This document shows, one piece after another, positions 8,439 to 17,297 of a DNA stretch of 64,000 nt (position 1 is its first letter; each line of letters begins with the position of its first letter). The notes beneath the pieces are model-generated. The model had not been told where the DNA came from. It worked only from the letters and a program-made list of their open reading frames with translations, and did not search any database. Position numbers and translations under genes: made by a program. The stretch spans positions 62,001 through 126,000 of IMG/VR virus record IMGVR_UViG_3300042319_002138; one strand, 5' to 3'. Origin of the DNA: a virus.

Positions 8439-9476
8439 TTAAACCCTAGAAATTTTAAACATTTCAGATTCTCGTTCTCTTCTAGTTTTTAAACCTGGAT
8501 ATTCGTCAAACATATTACTTGAGATATTTTTTATCTCTTCTTTAGCTTCTTGGAACTCACTTCGTTTAACGTATTGAATAAATTTGCTTGTCCTTAAATT
8601 ACCCACACCATGATTATAGGTTATAGAAACCATAGCATCATACATACCTTGTGTAATTTCAGGTTCTATACCTTTTTTATTCCACCCATCTAATATATTA
8701 TTAACACCTTCAGAAGCTTTTAACATATCATCTTGTAATAATTGTTCAGCCTGTTCTCTAGTAATTCTTGTAATTTTTTTACCAGGGTTACGTTTATTGT
8801 AAGGTATAATATCTTCATGATTTGGTACAAAACTATAATCACCCCCCGTACTACCTCTTTCGGGGTTAGAAAAGACAGCGTGACCATAACCTGTGGTATA
8901 AGCACCATCACCTAAATTATAGAAATATAAAACAGGTTTACCACCAATACCCTCTTCTTTTTTCAAATGTTTAAATAATCTTTGGCTAGGTTTTCTAATT
9001 TTTTGTGTTTTAACTACAGGTGTTTCTTTTTTAAATGAAGGCATTTCAAATCTAATACCACTCTGATAATCATTGCCTTCAATGGTGTTGGTGATACTAG
9101 TTATTTGGTTTACGGTTAAAATACCTAAAAAAGATGCCAAAACATATTTTATTATTTTTTTCCTAAGTTGGTTGGGTAAAGATTTTATTTTTTTCAATAA
9201 AAGATTTAGATACCCAATAACATCTTCTTTTGTTTTAACCCATTTTTTAGATAAATCTAATTCTTTTTTAGTTTCTTGTGGAAAATCCCACACATACTCT
9301 GGACTAGTTTTGTCATTAGAAATAACGTCCCATTCAAATTCGGGGCTGAGAACATCTTTAACTTCATTTAATAATAAAAGTTTATGTAAAAATTTATCTA
9401 AATATTTATTAGATTCTTCTATTTTATTAGAACTTAGACTTTGGATTTCTTCTCTAATAATTTTTCTGATATTCAT
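8439..9476 (-). CDS. GH24 lysozyme (T4 e-like) with N-terminal helix and membrane segment
   Basis: The protein has 345 residues. The C-terminal half (~165-343) is a GH24 muramidase: KKEEG with the catalytic Glu near residue 173, then GDGAYTTGYGHAVF, the YNHGVGNLRTSKF segment, and the closing RRERESEMF. This cleaves peptidoglycan. The N-terminus MNIRKIIREEIQSL is a short charged helix like those on several other proteins here. Residues ~109-125 form one hydrophobic helix. That makes it longer than T4 lysozyme (164 aa). It may be a membrane-tethered endolysin or a virion-carried enzyme. It overlaps the upstream DHH gene by 4 bp, so the two are cotranscribed. No holin could be identified beside it. 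Confidence 0.87.
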   Translation of the reverse strand: MNIRKIIREEIQSLSSNKIEESNKYLDKFLHKLLLLNEVKDVLSPEFEWDVISNDKTSPEYVWDFPQETKKELDLSKKWVKTKEDVIGYLNLLLKKIKSLPNQLRKKIIKYVLASFLGILTVNQITSITNTIEGNDYQSGIRFEMPSFKKETPVVKTQKIRKPSQRLFKHLKKEEGIGGKPVLYFYNLGDGAYTTGYGHAVFSNPERGSTGGDYSFVPNHEDIIPYNKRNPGKKITRITREQAEQLLQDDMLKASEGVNNILDGWNKKGIEPEITQGMYDAMVSITYNHGVGNLRTSKFIQYVKRSEFQEAKEEIKNISSNMFDEYPGLKTRRERESEMFKISRV

Positions 9477-10897
9477 AAAGATTCTGTATCTATTTTAAAT
9501 TTTAATTGTTTAACAAATTCTTCAGAAAATCTCTTTAAAAATGGAACACCGTCTTTACCAAAATACATTAATCCTGATATATTAGTTATACATTTATGGC
9601 CACCAGAATTAGCCTGAACCATATCCCAACCAGTAATTTTTAACATCTTTAAAGCTTTAATTTCTCTATCAGAAAGTGATGTGTAAGGTTTATCCATTAT
9701 TTTTTTAATGGCGTTTTGCCATCTTTCTAATGTATAATCTGGTGAACCACCATTAGGTATTTCATCTAATCCCATAATACCATTCTCAGTATCACCTAAA
9801 ATAGCTACCATATCATTAAAACTAAAACCAACAGATTCTTCCGAAAATTCTTTATTTTTTTCAGCAAAATACTTTACAGTATCAATAGATATAATTTTGT
9901 TTTCTAGTTCAGATTTAAATATACTTAAAACGTCTTGTGCTATTTCACCTAAATTAACACCTTTAAGTTCCCTACCCTTTTTATAAGGATTACAAGAAGC
10001 TTGTAATAAACCTAATGGCCATGTTATAACCAAAAAATTGGCGTTAGGGTATAATTTAAAAGGTACGTATCTATCATAAGAACCTGGTTTAAACATAGAA
10101 CCCCCACCGTATTGTTTTACAATCCCATACTCTTCATCGTATTCTACATTACCACTTTTTGATTGGACCTCAATATAATTGGAAAGGTTAACTTTCATTT
10201 CTTGAGCTGTGGCGTAACCATATTCTTTTGCTAATCTAACTATATTTTGGTAAATGTTTAAAAGTGATGGTGTACATTCCATCACAAGAGTTTCTAAAAA
10301 TTTTGGTTTATTTTTGTAAGCTAATAATAATTTATTAGTTACAAGTGCCATACTAATTTTATTACGTTCTAAATCTTTTCCTTTATCTAGGGTAAAAACA
10401 TAGTTCATAACATCATCTGGTGTAATATCTAATCTAGCATAATCAGCACTATCTACAGTAGATATCATCATAATATCTTTTGATGGGAAAATGTCTGATG
10501 GTGAAAGAACGTTAGAGATAGTCTCAACGTTTGACCTTGAGTGTCTAAAACTTGTTGACGTACTTTTTTCAACACCAACTTGTGAATCGTGGTGGTCAGT
10601 ATGTATAACAAACATTGGTTTACCGTGAGCAAAATCTACCAATACAGGCATTATTTCACCACTAGCGTCAGGTTTTTTAATTGAGAATTCTTTATCACCG
10701 TATTGAATTACTTCAACATCAACAACTTCAATACCGTTGTTTTCTAAATAATTTTTCATGGCAATTGCCGTAGTAACTCCATCTAAATCCTGATGAAAAT
10801 AAATTTTAGCTTTTTGATATCTTTTAGCTAATGTATTTATATTTTGTATACCAGTTTCGACTAACAAAGCCTGTAGTATGTTTTCACTAATAATCAT
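9473..10897 (-). CDS. DHH-family phosphoesterase (RecJ-like)
   Basis: The 474-aa protein has the N-terminal DHH motifs: FHQDLDGVTTA near residue 35, a metal-binding Asp in LVDFAHG, HTDHHDSQ near 100, and a further STVDSADYA. Near the C-terminus NSGGHKCI resembles the GGGH of the DHHA1 domain. The family includes RecJ 5'-3' exonucleases, nano-RNases and cyclic-dinucleotide phosphodiesterases. A phage could use it for end processing, oligonucleotide recycling or removal of signalling nucleotides, and the sequence does not settle which. The N-terminus MIISENILQALLVETG resembles the short helix on other proteins here. Length and the internal ~300 aa spacer differ from standard RecJ. Confidence 0.85.
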   Translation of the reverse strand: MIISENILQALLVETGIQNINTLAKRYQKAKIYFHQDLDGVTTAIAMKNYLENNGIEVVDVEVIQYGDKEFSIKKPDASGEIMPVLVDFAHGKPMFVIHTDHHDSQVGVEKSTSTSFRHSRSNVETISNVLSPSDIFPSKDIMMISTVDSADYARLDITPDDVMNYVFTLDKGKDLERNKISMALVTNKLLLAYKNKPKFLETLVMECTPSLLNIYQNIVRLAKEYGYATAQEMKVNLSNYIEVQSKSGNVEYDEEYGIVKQYGGGSMFKPGSYDRYVPFKLYPNANFLVITWPLGLLQASCNPYKKGRELKGVNLGEIAQDVLSIFKSELENKIISIDTVKYFAEKNKEFSEESVGFSFNDMVAILGDTENGIMGLDEIPNGGSPDYTLERWQNAIKKIMDKPYTSLSDREIKALKMLKITGWDMVQANSGGHKCITNISGLMYFGKDGVPFLKRFSEEFVKQLKFKIDTESL

Positions 10898-10908
10898 TAT
10901 ACTTATTG

Positions 10909-10924
10909 TTTTTCAATAAATATC
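10909..10924 (-). promoter_or_regulatory. Late-type promoter candidate for DHH-lysozyme pair
   Basis: Read on the minus strand this is GATATTTATTGAAAAA, about 12 bp before the DHH phosphoesterase start. It overlaps the stop codon of the DUF3310 gene. It matches the recurring late motif. Confidence 0.5.
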
Positions 10925-11135
10925 ACGACTTTTGGTTCAGTTCAATTAACTTATTTAGATACTGGAGGCATTTTTCTAAATCTTGTAAACCGTTTTTATG
11001 TCTCCATCTAGTAACATACTTAACAATATTGCCTTCAAAAAAGTCTAATTTTTGTGAGTGTGCGTAATCCCACATCTCAATTCCTTGGTTATAATGTGAG
11101 GGATGTTCTATTTGTTCTTTATTTTTATCTTCCAT
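10923..11135 (-). CDS. DUF3310 small phage protein
   Basis: The 70-aa protein contains HPSHYNQGIEMWDYAH near residues 11-26 and FFEGNIVKYVTRWRHKNGLQDLEKC near 33-57. This is the DUF3310 pattern, common in phages of many hosts and sometimes called nucleotide kinase-like, although no P-loop is present and no activity is established. It is an all-helical small protein. It lies between the DHH gene and a divergent conserved phage gene. Its start at 11135 is preceded by an A/T-rich leader without Shine-Dalgarno sequence. The family call is secure, the function unknown. Confidence 0.9.
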   Translation of the reverse strand: MEDKNKEQIEHPSHYNQGIEMWDYAHSQKLDFFEGNIVKYVTRWRHKNGLQDLEKCLQYLNKLIELNQKS

Positions 11136-11139
11136 TATT

Positions 11140-11169
11140 TTTGTTTTTAATTAAAAATAGTTATATTTG
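11140..11169 (+). promoter_or_regulatory. Host-type (Bacteroidota) promoter candidate
   Basis: TTTG ending at 11143, an 18-bp spacer, then TATATTTG at 11162-11169. This is close to the Bacteroidota housekeeping pattern TTTG-N19-TAnnTTTG. It lies 18 bp before the 196-aa gene, so that gene is probably transcribed early by host polymerase. Confidence 0.6.
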
Positions 11170-11187
11170 TAAAAATAAAAAAGTTTT

Positions 11188-11778
11188 ATGGAAAGAAAAA
11201 AATTAAATATATTTGAAAAAGTTGGTCTTTGGTGGAAATTTGAGGGTAGGTATTACCATAAAGATTTTATTAAAGGTGTTAAAAACCTTTGGTCATGGTT
11301 CCCTGTTATATGGAAAGACCGTGATTATGATGACCATTATATATTTGAAGTTTTAAAATTTAAATTAAATAAGCAAGCTGATTATATTGGTGGTAATGAT
11401 AGACATTTAAGTGCTAAAAGAAATACTGAAATAATGCGTCTTGTAACTAAACTAATTAAGTTACAACAAGATGATTTTTACGGTATGGAGTTTATGGATT
11501 ACCATAAAACTAAATATGACTTTATCCCAACAGACGAAAGTAAAAAATGGTATTCCATGGAAGATACTTTAGTGTCTGAAACTTTTGATGAGTATTTTAA
11601 AAAATACCCACGTCAATATAAAAAAGTGGTAAGTGGTGAAATAAATCTATATCAAAGACCTTTTGAAGAAAAAGATAAAAAATTAATTGCTATGGAGATT
11701 GCACATGAAAATCAAGATAGATGTAATAAACTTATTTTTAAACTTCTTGAAAAGAATATACAAAAATGGTGGGATTAA
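11188..11778 (+). CDS. Conserved phage protein of unknown function
   Basis: The 196-aa protein is rich in Trp, Tyr and Lys. The segments NLWSWFPVIWKDRDYDDHYIF and FEVLKFKLNKQADYI (about residues 32-65), followed by a long helical region, look like a hypothetical family I have seen in many unrelated phages. I know no function for it. No catalytic motif, membrane segment or signal is visible. A host-type promoter precedes it, so it may be early. Its stop codon overlaps the stop of the convergent SNF2 helicase gene inside a shared hairpin. Confidence 0.8.
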   Translation: MERKKLNIFEKVGLWWKFEGRYYHKDFIKGVKNLWSWFPVIWKDRDYDDHYIFEVLKFKLNKQADYIGGNDRHLSAKRNTEIMRLVTKLIKLQQDDFYGMEFMDYHKTKYDFIPTDESKKWYSMEDTLVSETFDEYFKKYPRQYKKVVSGEINLYQRPFEEKDKKLIAMEIAHENQDRCNKLIFKLLEKNIQKWWD

Positions 11779-11797
11779 TAACCCACCATTAATTTTT
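11765..11797. terminator. Shared bidirectional terminator inside overlapping gene ends
   Basis: AATGGTGGG at 11765-11773 pairs perfectly with CCCACCATT at 11782-11790 around an 8-base loop, followed by a T run on the plus strand. The loop holds the stop codons of both convergent genes. Confidence 0.65.
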
Positions 11798-13595
11798 TAA
11801 AGAAATCGGTTGAGATGTCAAATTCTTCTTGTTCATCACCGACAACTGTATTAATAACACGTTTTTTCTTTTGTAACATTTCATACATCATTTCATCAAT
11901 AGTACCTTGAGCTATTGGGTAATAAACATTAACAGTTTTTGACTGACCGATGCGAAAGGCCCTATCTTCCGCCTGTGCGTGATTAGCTGGTACAAAATCT
12001 AAATCATTCATAATAACTACCTGTGCCGCTGTAAGTGTAATTGCGGTACCAGCAGATACAAGATTGCCAACAAAGACTTTAATATTTTCATTCTCTTGGA
12101 ACCCGTCAATAGACTTTTGTTTTTGTGTACCACTCAGTTTACCGTTATGACCCACAGCTATTCTACCAAAATGATTCATTAATGCATCAAATGAGTGGGT
12201 GAAGTTTGTAAATATAATTACCTTTTGACCGTTCTCAATTGCTTGTTCAGCTAATTCAATCGTGTGTTTAACTTTTTCTTGTGCTAAATATTTTCTAAGA
12301 ACAACTAATTCAACCATGTGTCTACCTGAACCAAGACGTTTACCTTCACTTTTGGCCCATTCAAGATATTCCTCAAATACATTACCATACCCTTTCATAT
12401 CATCAATCTCAATATAATAAGGTGCCACAATTTTTGGTGGTAGGTCTAGGTGGTCTTCTTTTTTTCTTCTTAAGATAAGTGATTTAGTTCTTTCATGTAA
12501 CTCTTCTAAGTTAGAAGCTCCATCAGTTAACCATATATCTTTGTATTGTCCACTATTTAATTTCTTTTTAAATTTTTTACCATCACAATATCTAAATGCA
12601 AAGTATTTCCAACTAGAAGTTACTGGTGATTCACAGAGATTAAGTAGGTTAAAATAATCCATTGGTCTGTTTGCGATAGGTGTACCCGTTAATAACCACC
12701 TTTTACCAATACTTTCAGCAATCTGGTTAACTATTTTAGTCCTATCAGCTTTAGGATTTTTAACCATGTGAGCTTCATCTAATATAATAATGTCGTAACC
12801 TTCATTAACCAAATGTCTATTTATTTCCCACTCTTCATAATTTTTTCTGTTATCTATTAAAGTATGGAAATTTTTAAGTATGTCATAATTAATGATAGTA
12901 AATTTTTTGGGATTCCAATGACCAGTTTTTAAAATACTAATATCTTCTTCAGGAACAAAATTTGATATCTCACGGTACCAATTAATTTTGGCGTTAGCCG
13001 GACAAACTACTAAAACTTTTTCCGCTCCCGTTTCTAAAGCTGAAACAATGGATTGAAATGTTTTGCCAAGACCCATGTCATCAGCAAGAATACAATTTTT
13101 TTTACTTAAAAGAAATTTAATACCCTTTTCTTGGTGGGGGAAAGCTTTCCACCCTCTTCTATCTAATTTTTGGTATTTTTCAAAATCAACCTCAACATTA
13201 ATTTCGGTATCATATAAGTTCTCAAATACCTGTGTTTTTGGTACATAAAAAAGTGGTGAGTATTTTTGATTTTTAAAAACCTTACCCCTAACATGATAAC
13301 TTTTTTCTGTATCACCTAAAACAGTTTCAACAAATATTTTTTCAGGTACATGATTAAGTTCAAACTTTTCTTGTAACTGTTTACCCAAAAACTCTGTTAT
13401 GGTAATAACTTTATTAACATCAACAGGGTCCTTATCAAAATTATTTTCTACATACTCAGATACACTGGGTGATATAGGAAAAGAACCTTCCTTATCTAAT
13501 CTTTCTTTTAACGATATTAAATACTCATTTTTACCTTCATAGGTCTCTAGTTTTAATAAAGTTTTTCTATTCTTTAATTTACCAATATCTAGCAT
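11775..13595 (-). CDS. SNF2-family helicase/ATPase
   Basis: The 606-aa protein has the superfamily 2 helicase motifs in order: FPHQEKGIKFL, Walker A DDMGLGKT at ~171-178, LDEAH near 270, LLTGTPIANRPMDYFNLL (motif III), and at the C-terminus QAEDRAFRIGQSKTVNVYYP (motif VI, the SNF2 hallmark). SNF2 enzymes move on double-stranded DNA, remodel protein-DNA complexes or reverse forks. It may fill the place of T4 UvsW, though it is a different subfamily. The last residues overlap the convergent gene at 11188-11778. Its start is followed upstream by an 80-bp divergent spacer shared with the neck gene. Confidence 0.9.
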   Translation of the reverse strand: MLDIGKLKNRKTLLKLETYEGKNEYLISLKERLDKEGSFPISPSVSEYVENNFDKDPVDVNKVITITEFLGKQLQEKFELNHVPEKIFVETVLGDTEKSYHVRGKVFKNQKYSPLFYVPKTQVFENLYDTEINVEVDFEKYQKLDRRGWKAFPHQEKGIKFLLSKKNCILADDMGLGKTFQSIVSALETGAEKVLVVCPANAKINWYREISNFVPEEDISILKTGHWNPKKFTIINYDILKNFHTLIDNRKNYEEWEINRHLVNEGYDIIILDEAHMVKNPKADRTKIVNQIAESIGKRWLLTGTPIANRPMDYFNLLNLCESPVTSSWKYFAFRYCDGKKFKKKLNSGQYKDIWLTDGASNLEELHERTKSLILRRKKEDHLDLPPKIVAPYYIEIDDMKGYGNVFEEYLEWAKSEGKRLGSGRHMVELVVLRKYLAQEKVKHTIELAEQAIENGQKVIIFTNFTHSFDALMNHFGRIAVGHNGKLSGTQKQKSIDGFQENENIKVFVGNLVSAGTAITLTAAQVVIMNDLDFVPANHAQAEDRAFRIGQSKTVNVYYPIAQGTIDEMMYEMLQKKKRVINTVVGDEQEEFDISTDFFKKLMVGY

Positions 13596-13651
13596 AACTT
13601 ATTAAATATAGAAACAAATAGAAAAAAATAAATGAAATACGATTCTTCTAA

Positions 13652-13666
13652 ATATTTATAAGAAAA
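13652..13666 (+). promoter_or_regulatory. Late promoter candidate for neck genes
   Basis: ATATTTATAAGAAAA, 10 bp before the start of the 171-aa neck protein. It is a strong match to the recurring motif found before virion genes in this window. Confidence 0.6.
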
Positions 13667-13675
13667 TATACTTAA

Positions 13676-14191
13676 ATGTCAGATAAAAGAAGATTTCCAA
13701 TAACTCGTGTTCATAAATTTTATGATGAGACTGATTTTGGTTTTGATAATGAGTTAGCCAGAGAATTTGTAGAAGGTGATTTAAATTTTGTTGTAATTCT
13801 TTTTAGGGTTGATAGGATTAAAAGTCAAACAGATAGTGTATACGGTGAGTCTGATGTAGAAGAAATTAAATTTCATCCTCCTGTAGAAATTAAAGTTCGA
13901 CCAAATTTGGAAGAATCACAGTCTAAAGCATATTCAGAAGGTTATATGAGATATGAGGATTATGGTAATTTAACTTTTACAGTTTTTACCGACCATTTAA
14001 AAGAGTTAGGTGTTGATATAACATACGGTGATTATATCGGTTACCCTGATAAAGAAGATAATATTAAATATTTTACTGTCACAAATGACGGTAAAATTAA
14101 TTCTGATAACACTAAAACTAGATTAGGTTACAAATCTTACTATAGAAAAGTAGTTTGTACAACGGCTGACCCAGAAGAGTTTATGGGTTAA
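13676..14191 (+). CDS. Neck / head-closure protein, gp14-like candidate
   Basis: The 171-aa protein contains VVILFRVDR, DSVYGESDVEEIKFHPPVEI, then GVDITYGDYIGYPD and YFTVTNDGKI. The order (an R-D segment, an xYGE segment, then a YGDYIGYP loop and a short beta segment) resembles neck proteins of T4-like phages and general head-completion proteins. It is shorter than T4 gp14 (256 aa). It is the first gene of the structural run and is followed by a gp15-like protein, the same order as 14-15 in T4. It probably joins portal and tail. The assignment is by pattern and gene order, so moderate. Confidence 0.5.
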   Translation: MSDKRRFPITRVHKFYDETDFGFDNELAREFVEGDLNFVVILFRVDRIKSQTDSVYGESDVEEIKFHPPVEIKVRPNLEESQSKAYSEGYMRYEDYGNLTFTVFTDHLKELGVDITYGDYIGYPDKEDNIKYFTVTNDGKINSDNTKTRLGYKSYYRKVVCTTADPEEFMG

Positions 14192-14204
14192 TATAAATAA
14201 AATT

Positions 14205-15248
14205 ATGGCATTACCAAAAAAAAGAAAAACTGATTTACAAATTAAAAGTATAGACCCACAAGGTGGTCCTGCTCATTGGGTTGAACAGTTTTTAGAACAA
14301 AATAAACAATTTTTACCTAGGTCAGTTGATTTTGCTGATTTAGATGAGGGTTTTGTTGAATTTGTTGAAAACGACTTAGGTATAGTTTTAAAGGGTGAAA
14401 AAGTACCTGTTAATTTTTTAACATTACAAAGATGGAATGAATTTACAAAAATTTGGCCAAATACAGATAAATATAAAAATGTTAAAATACCTTTTGTTTC
14501 TGTTGTTAGAAAACCTAATCCCGAAAAAGGTACTAACCCAGCCGACTTTAAAATACCCGTAAGAAAAAATTTCCCTTATATGCAAATACCCGTTTGGGAT
14601 GGTAATCGTAAAGGTGCTGACATTTACGGAATACCAAATCCCGTAGGTGTCGACATGATGTATACCGTTAGATTGTTTTGTTACAAAATGAGGGATTTAA
14701 ACAAATTAAATCAAAAAGTATTACAGGCATTTGCTTCAGCTCAAGCTTACGTTAATATTAAAGGACACTACTTCCCAATCATGTTAGAAACCATTGGTGA
14801 TGAAAGTCAAATTGATGATTTAGAAGGAAAAAGATTTTATGTACAAACTTATGAAATGAGGTTAATGGGTTATTTGGTTGATTCGGAAGAATTTGATGTT
14901 AAACCAGCAATCAGTAGAGCTTTAGTTACTTTTGAAACTAGTAGTAGGATACCAAAACCTTTAGCTAGATTTATTAAAGATAATGCTAAAGATGATAAAA
15001 CATTAAAATGTATTATACAGTTTTTACCTGGTTCATCAACTTCTATAAGATTTTCTACCGAAGTTAAAACTAGTTTTAGTTCTGTAGATTTAGATAACAT
15101 AACATCTTATACAATTTATGTAAATGGGGTTTTAACAACCATACCTTTTGTAGTCGAACCTTCTGACGTTATAATTATAAACATAGTAAAGGACGATTCA
15201 ACCATGATTGGTGAAATAACACTTAGAGGATTAATTATTACAGAATGA
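14205..15248 (+). CDS. Tail completion / sheath stabiliser, gp15-like candidate
   Basis: The 347-aa protein has a central segment, about residues 145-235, resembling T4 gp15: PVGVDMMYTVRLFCYKMRDL, then a QKVLQAFASAQAYVN stretch, and KRFYVQTYEMRLMGYLVDS. In T4 this protein caps the tail tube and sheath. Residues 245-347 form an extra C-terminal beta-rich domain (SIRFSTEVKTSFSSVDLDN) missing from T4 gp15. Its stop overlaps the start of the fibre gene (ATGA), so the two are coupled. The position after the neck gene and before the sheath supports the call. Confidence 0.5.
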   Translation: MALPKKRKTDLQIKSIDPQGGPAHWVEQFLEQNKQFLPRSVDFADLDEGFVEFVENDLGIVLKGEKVPVNFLTLQRWNEFTKIWPNTDKYKNVKIPFVSVVRKPNPEKGTNPADFKIPVRKNFPYMQIPVWDGNRKGADIYGIPNPVGVDMMYTVRLFCYKMRDLNKLNQKVLQAFASAQAYVNIKGHYFPIMLETIGDESQIDDLEGKRFYVQTYEMRLMGYLVDSEEFDVKPAISRALVTFETSSRIPKPLARFIKDNAKDDKTLKCIIQFLPGSSTSIRFSTEVKTSFSSVDLDNITSYTIYVNGVLTTIPFVVEPSDVIIINIVKDDSTMIGEITLRGLIITE

Positions 15249-17239
15249 GTAATTGTGGACCAGATATAGTAAAATATTTTATAGTAACACCATTAACAGG
15301 AGATACGTATGTAATTGGGGGGGTAAATACTCCTGCTACAAATAACACAAATAGTGCTTTAATAAACTTAATATACAATCAAGGGATACCTTTTGGGACT
15401 TATTCTTTGCCTTATACGGATGTTTATGTGACTGGTGGTACTTTTTCAAATGATATTTTATCTTTAAGAAGAAATGATGGTATTTCAATACCTATTACAG
15501 GATTTTCTTCATCACCAACAACCGATGTTTATGTAACTGGAGGAACTTTTTCAATTAATACTTTAACTTTAAGAAGAAATGACGGCATTTCAATACCTAT
15601 TACAGGGTTTTCTTCGGTTATACCACCAGATGTTTATGTGACTGGTGGTACTTACTCAAGTGGTAATTTAACTCTTGGTAGAAATGATGGTGTTTTAATT
15701 TCAGTTTCAGGATTTTTTACGGGGTCTACTGATACATACGTAACTGGGGGTACTTATTCAAGTGGTAATTTAACTTTAAATAGTCAAGATAATACTATAA
15801 CAATTACAGGTTTCACTGATTATTATACAACAGGTGTTACTTTAAATGGTAATGTATTAGAGTTTGATAGGAATGATACAAATAATGCTTACTCCGTAGA
15901 CCTATCCTCAATTAAATTCAGTGGTAATACATCGGGTGATTGTATTACCGATATTTATGTGTCTAATTTAAATTCTTGTTCACCATTACATATTCAAAAT
16001 ATAAGTTCAGGTGATGTTTTAATACTTGAGAACGGTAATGGTTTTGTAGGTATAGGTACTTTAACACCAACTGAAAGATTAGATGTTAATGGTAAAACAA
16101 AAACTACAAGATTACAAGTAACTAACGGAGCTGTATCTAATTATGTTTTGACATCAGATTCTTTTGGTAATGCCTCTTGGTCACAGGGTTTAGACAATTA
16201 TGTTACAGGTGGAACCTATTCTAATGGTTCTATTACCCTTAATAGACAAAACGGTTTAGTTACTATTAATGGTTTATCAACAGGTTACACATTAACTTCA
16301 TCAGCTATTAACACAGCCTTAGGTTATACACCACTTTCAGCATCTACAGATACATTTGTCACAGGTGGTACATACTCTAACGGAACTTTAACATTTAACA
16401 GACAAAATGGTACATTTAATGTAACTGGGTTATCTACAGGATACACCTTAACATCTTCAGCTATTAATACGGCTTTAGGTTATACTCCTTTATCAGCATT
16501 TACCGATACTTTTATTACTGGGATTACTTATTCTAATAATAATATTATAGTTGGTAGAAACCAAGGTCAATCATCTTTAACTACAAATATTTCTACAATG
16601 ACAGGTTTAACTGTTAATGGAAATTTAACTGTAACAGGTAACACATCAATGGAAGGTGTAACCGCATCAACATTAAACCTATCAACAACACCAGCAAACG
16701 ACTCAACAAACAATAATGTTTTAGTAAGGGATGTCTTAACAGGTGTTGTTAAACAAAGAGATATTACAAATGCTTTAAATAAAAATTACGCATCTTTTTA
16801 TGATACTGGTAATCAAACAGGTCTTGCTAATACAGTATTAACTATGTCGGCAAACACATCAGATTCTTGGAATACTGGAATTACTTTAAGTGCAAATACA
16901 AGATTTGTAATACAAAATCCTGGTGTTTATAATTTAGCATTTAGCGCTCAAATGGTAAAAACTGGTGGTAATAGTTCTACACACGCACACATATGGCTTT
17001 ATCAAAACGGTCTTGATGTATTATATAGTGCTAGTCAGATTGGATTTCCTTCAAATAGTGTATATGTTGTTCCTGCTTGGAATTTCTTTTTTAGTACTAC
17101 AACACCAAATGAATATGTTGAATTAAAATGGGAAATAAATAGTAATGTAGATAACCAATTGTCAATAAAACATCAACCAGCCGCTGGAAGTGTACCCGCA
17201 ATCCCATCTCTTATTGTTACTATCAACCAAGTAAATTAG
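15245..17239 (+). CDS. Repeat-rich tail/neck fibre with C1q-like tip
   Basis: The 664-aa protein is beta-rich and modular. Residues ~58-195 hold four copies of a ~35-aa unit with VTGGTxSxxxLTLxRNDG and ITGF. Residues ~268-300 carry GIGTLTPTERLDVNGK, a module common in phage fibres and Bacteroidota surface proteins. Two longer repeats follow at ~315-420 (VTGGTYSNG, then TGLSTGYTLTSSAINTALG, GYTPLSA). The last ~150 residues look like a C1q/TNF-type trimeric head (FVIQNPGVYNLAFSAQMV, HIWLYQNG, EYVELKW). It probably forms a trimeric fibre or decoration. It sits between tail-completion and sheath genes, an unusual place for a fibre. Receptor binding is inferred from the tip. Confidence 0.75.
   Translation: MSNCGPDIVKYFIVTPLTGDTYVIGGVNTPATNNTNSALINLIYNQGIPFGTYSLPYTDVYVTGGTFSNDILSLRRNDGISIPITGFSSSPTTDVYVTGGTFSINTLTLRRNDGISIPITGFSSVIPPDVYVTGGTYSSGNLTLGRNDGVLISVSGFFTGSTDTYVTGGTYSSGNLTLNSQDNTITITGFTDYYTTGVTLNGNVLEFDRNDTNNAYSVDLSSIKFSGNTSGDCITDIYVSNLNSCSPLHIQNISSGDVLILENGNGFVGIGTLTPTERLDVNGKTKTTRLQVTNGAVSNYVLTSDSFGNASWSQGLDNYVTGGTYSNGSITLNRQNGLVTINGLSTGYTLTSSAINTALGYTPLSASTDTFVTGGTYSNGTLTFNRQNGTFNVTGLSTGYTLTSSAINTALGYTPLSAFTDTFITGITYSNNNIIVGRNQGQSSLTTNISTMTGLTVNGNLTVTGNTSMEGVTASTLNLSTTPANDSTNNNVLVRDVLTGVVKQRDITNALNKNYASFYDTGNQTGLANTVLTMSANTSDSWNTGITLSANTRFVIQNPGVYNLAFSAQMVKTGGNSSTHAHIWLYQNGLDVLYSASQIGFPSNSVYVVPAWNFFFSTTTPNEYVELKWEINSNVDNQLSIKHQPAAGSVPAIPSLIVTINQVN
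15418..15840 (+). repeat. Tandem ~105-bp coding repeats in fibre gene
   Basis: Four degenerate copies, each encoding a VTGGT..LTL..NDG..ITGF unit. Copies start near 15419, 15524, 15629 and 15734. The first two are the most alike. Confidence 0.8.
16196..16520 (+). repeat. Two ~165-bp coding repeats plus partial copy in fibre gene
   Basis: Each copy encodes VTGGTYSNG through TGLSTGYTLTSSAINTALGYTPLSA. The third copy stops after the first segment, where the sequence becomes FITGITYSNNN. Confidence 0.8.
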
Positions 17240-17297
17240 TTCACTTTAAAGATTTTAACAATATATTTTCAAGAAACTTAACCCTTACTAAAATATT

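Noticed and set aside
11775-13595. Calling the SNF2 protein UvsW
   Set aside because: The RAFRIGQ and TGTPIANRPMDYFNLL motifs are SNF2-type. It may do a similar job, but the subfamily differs.
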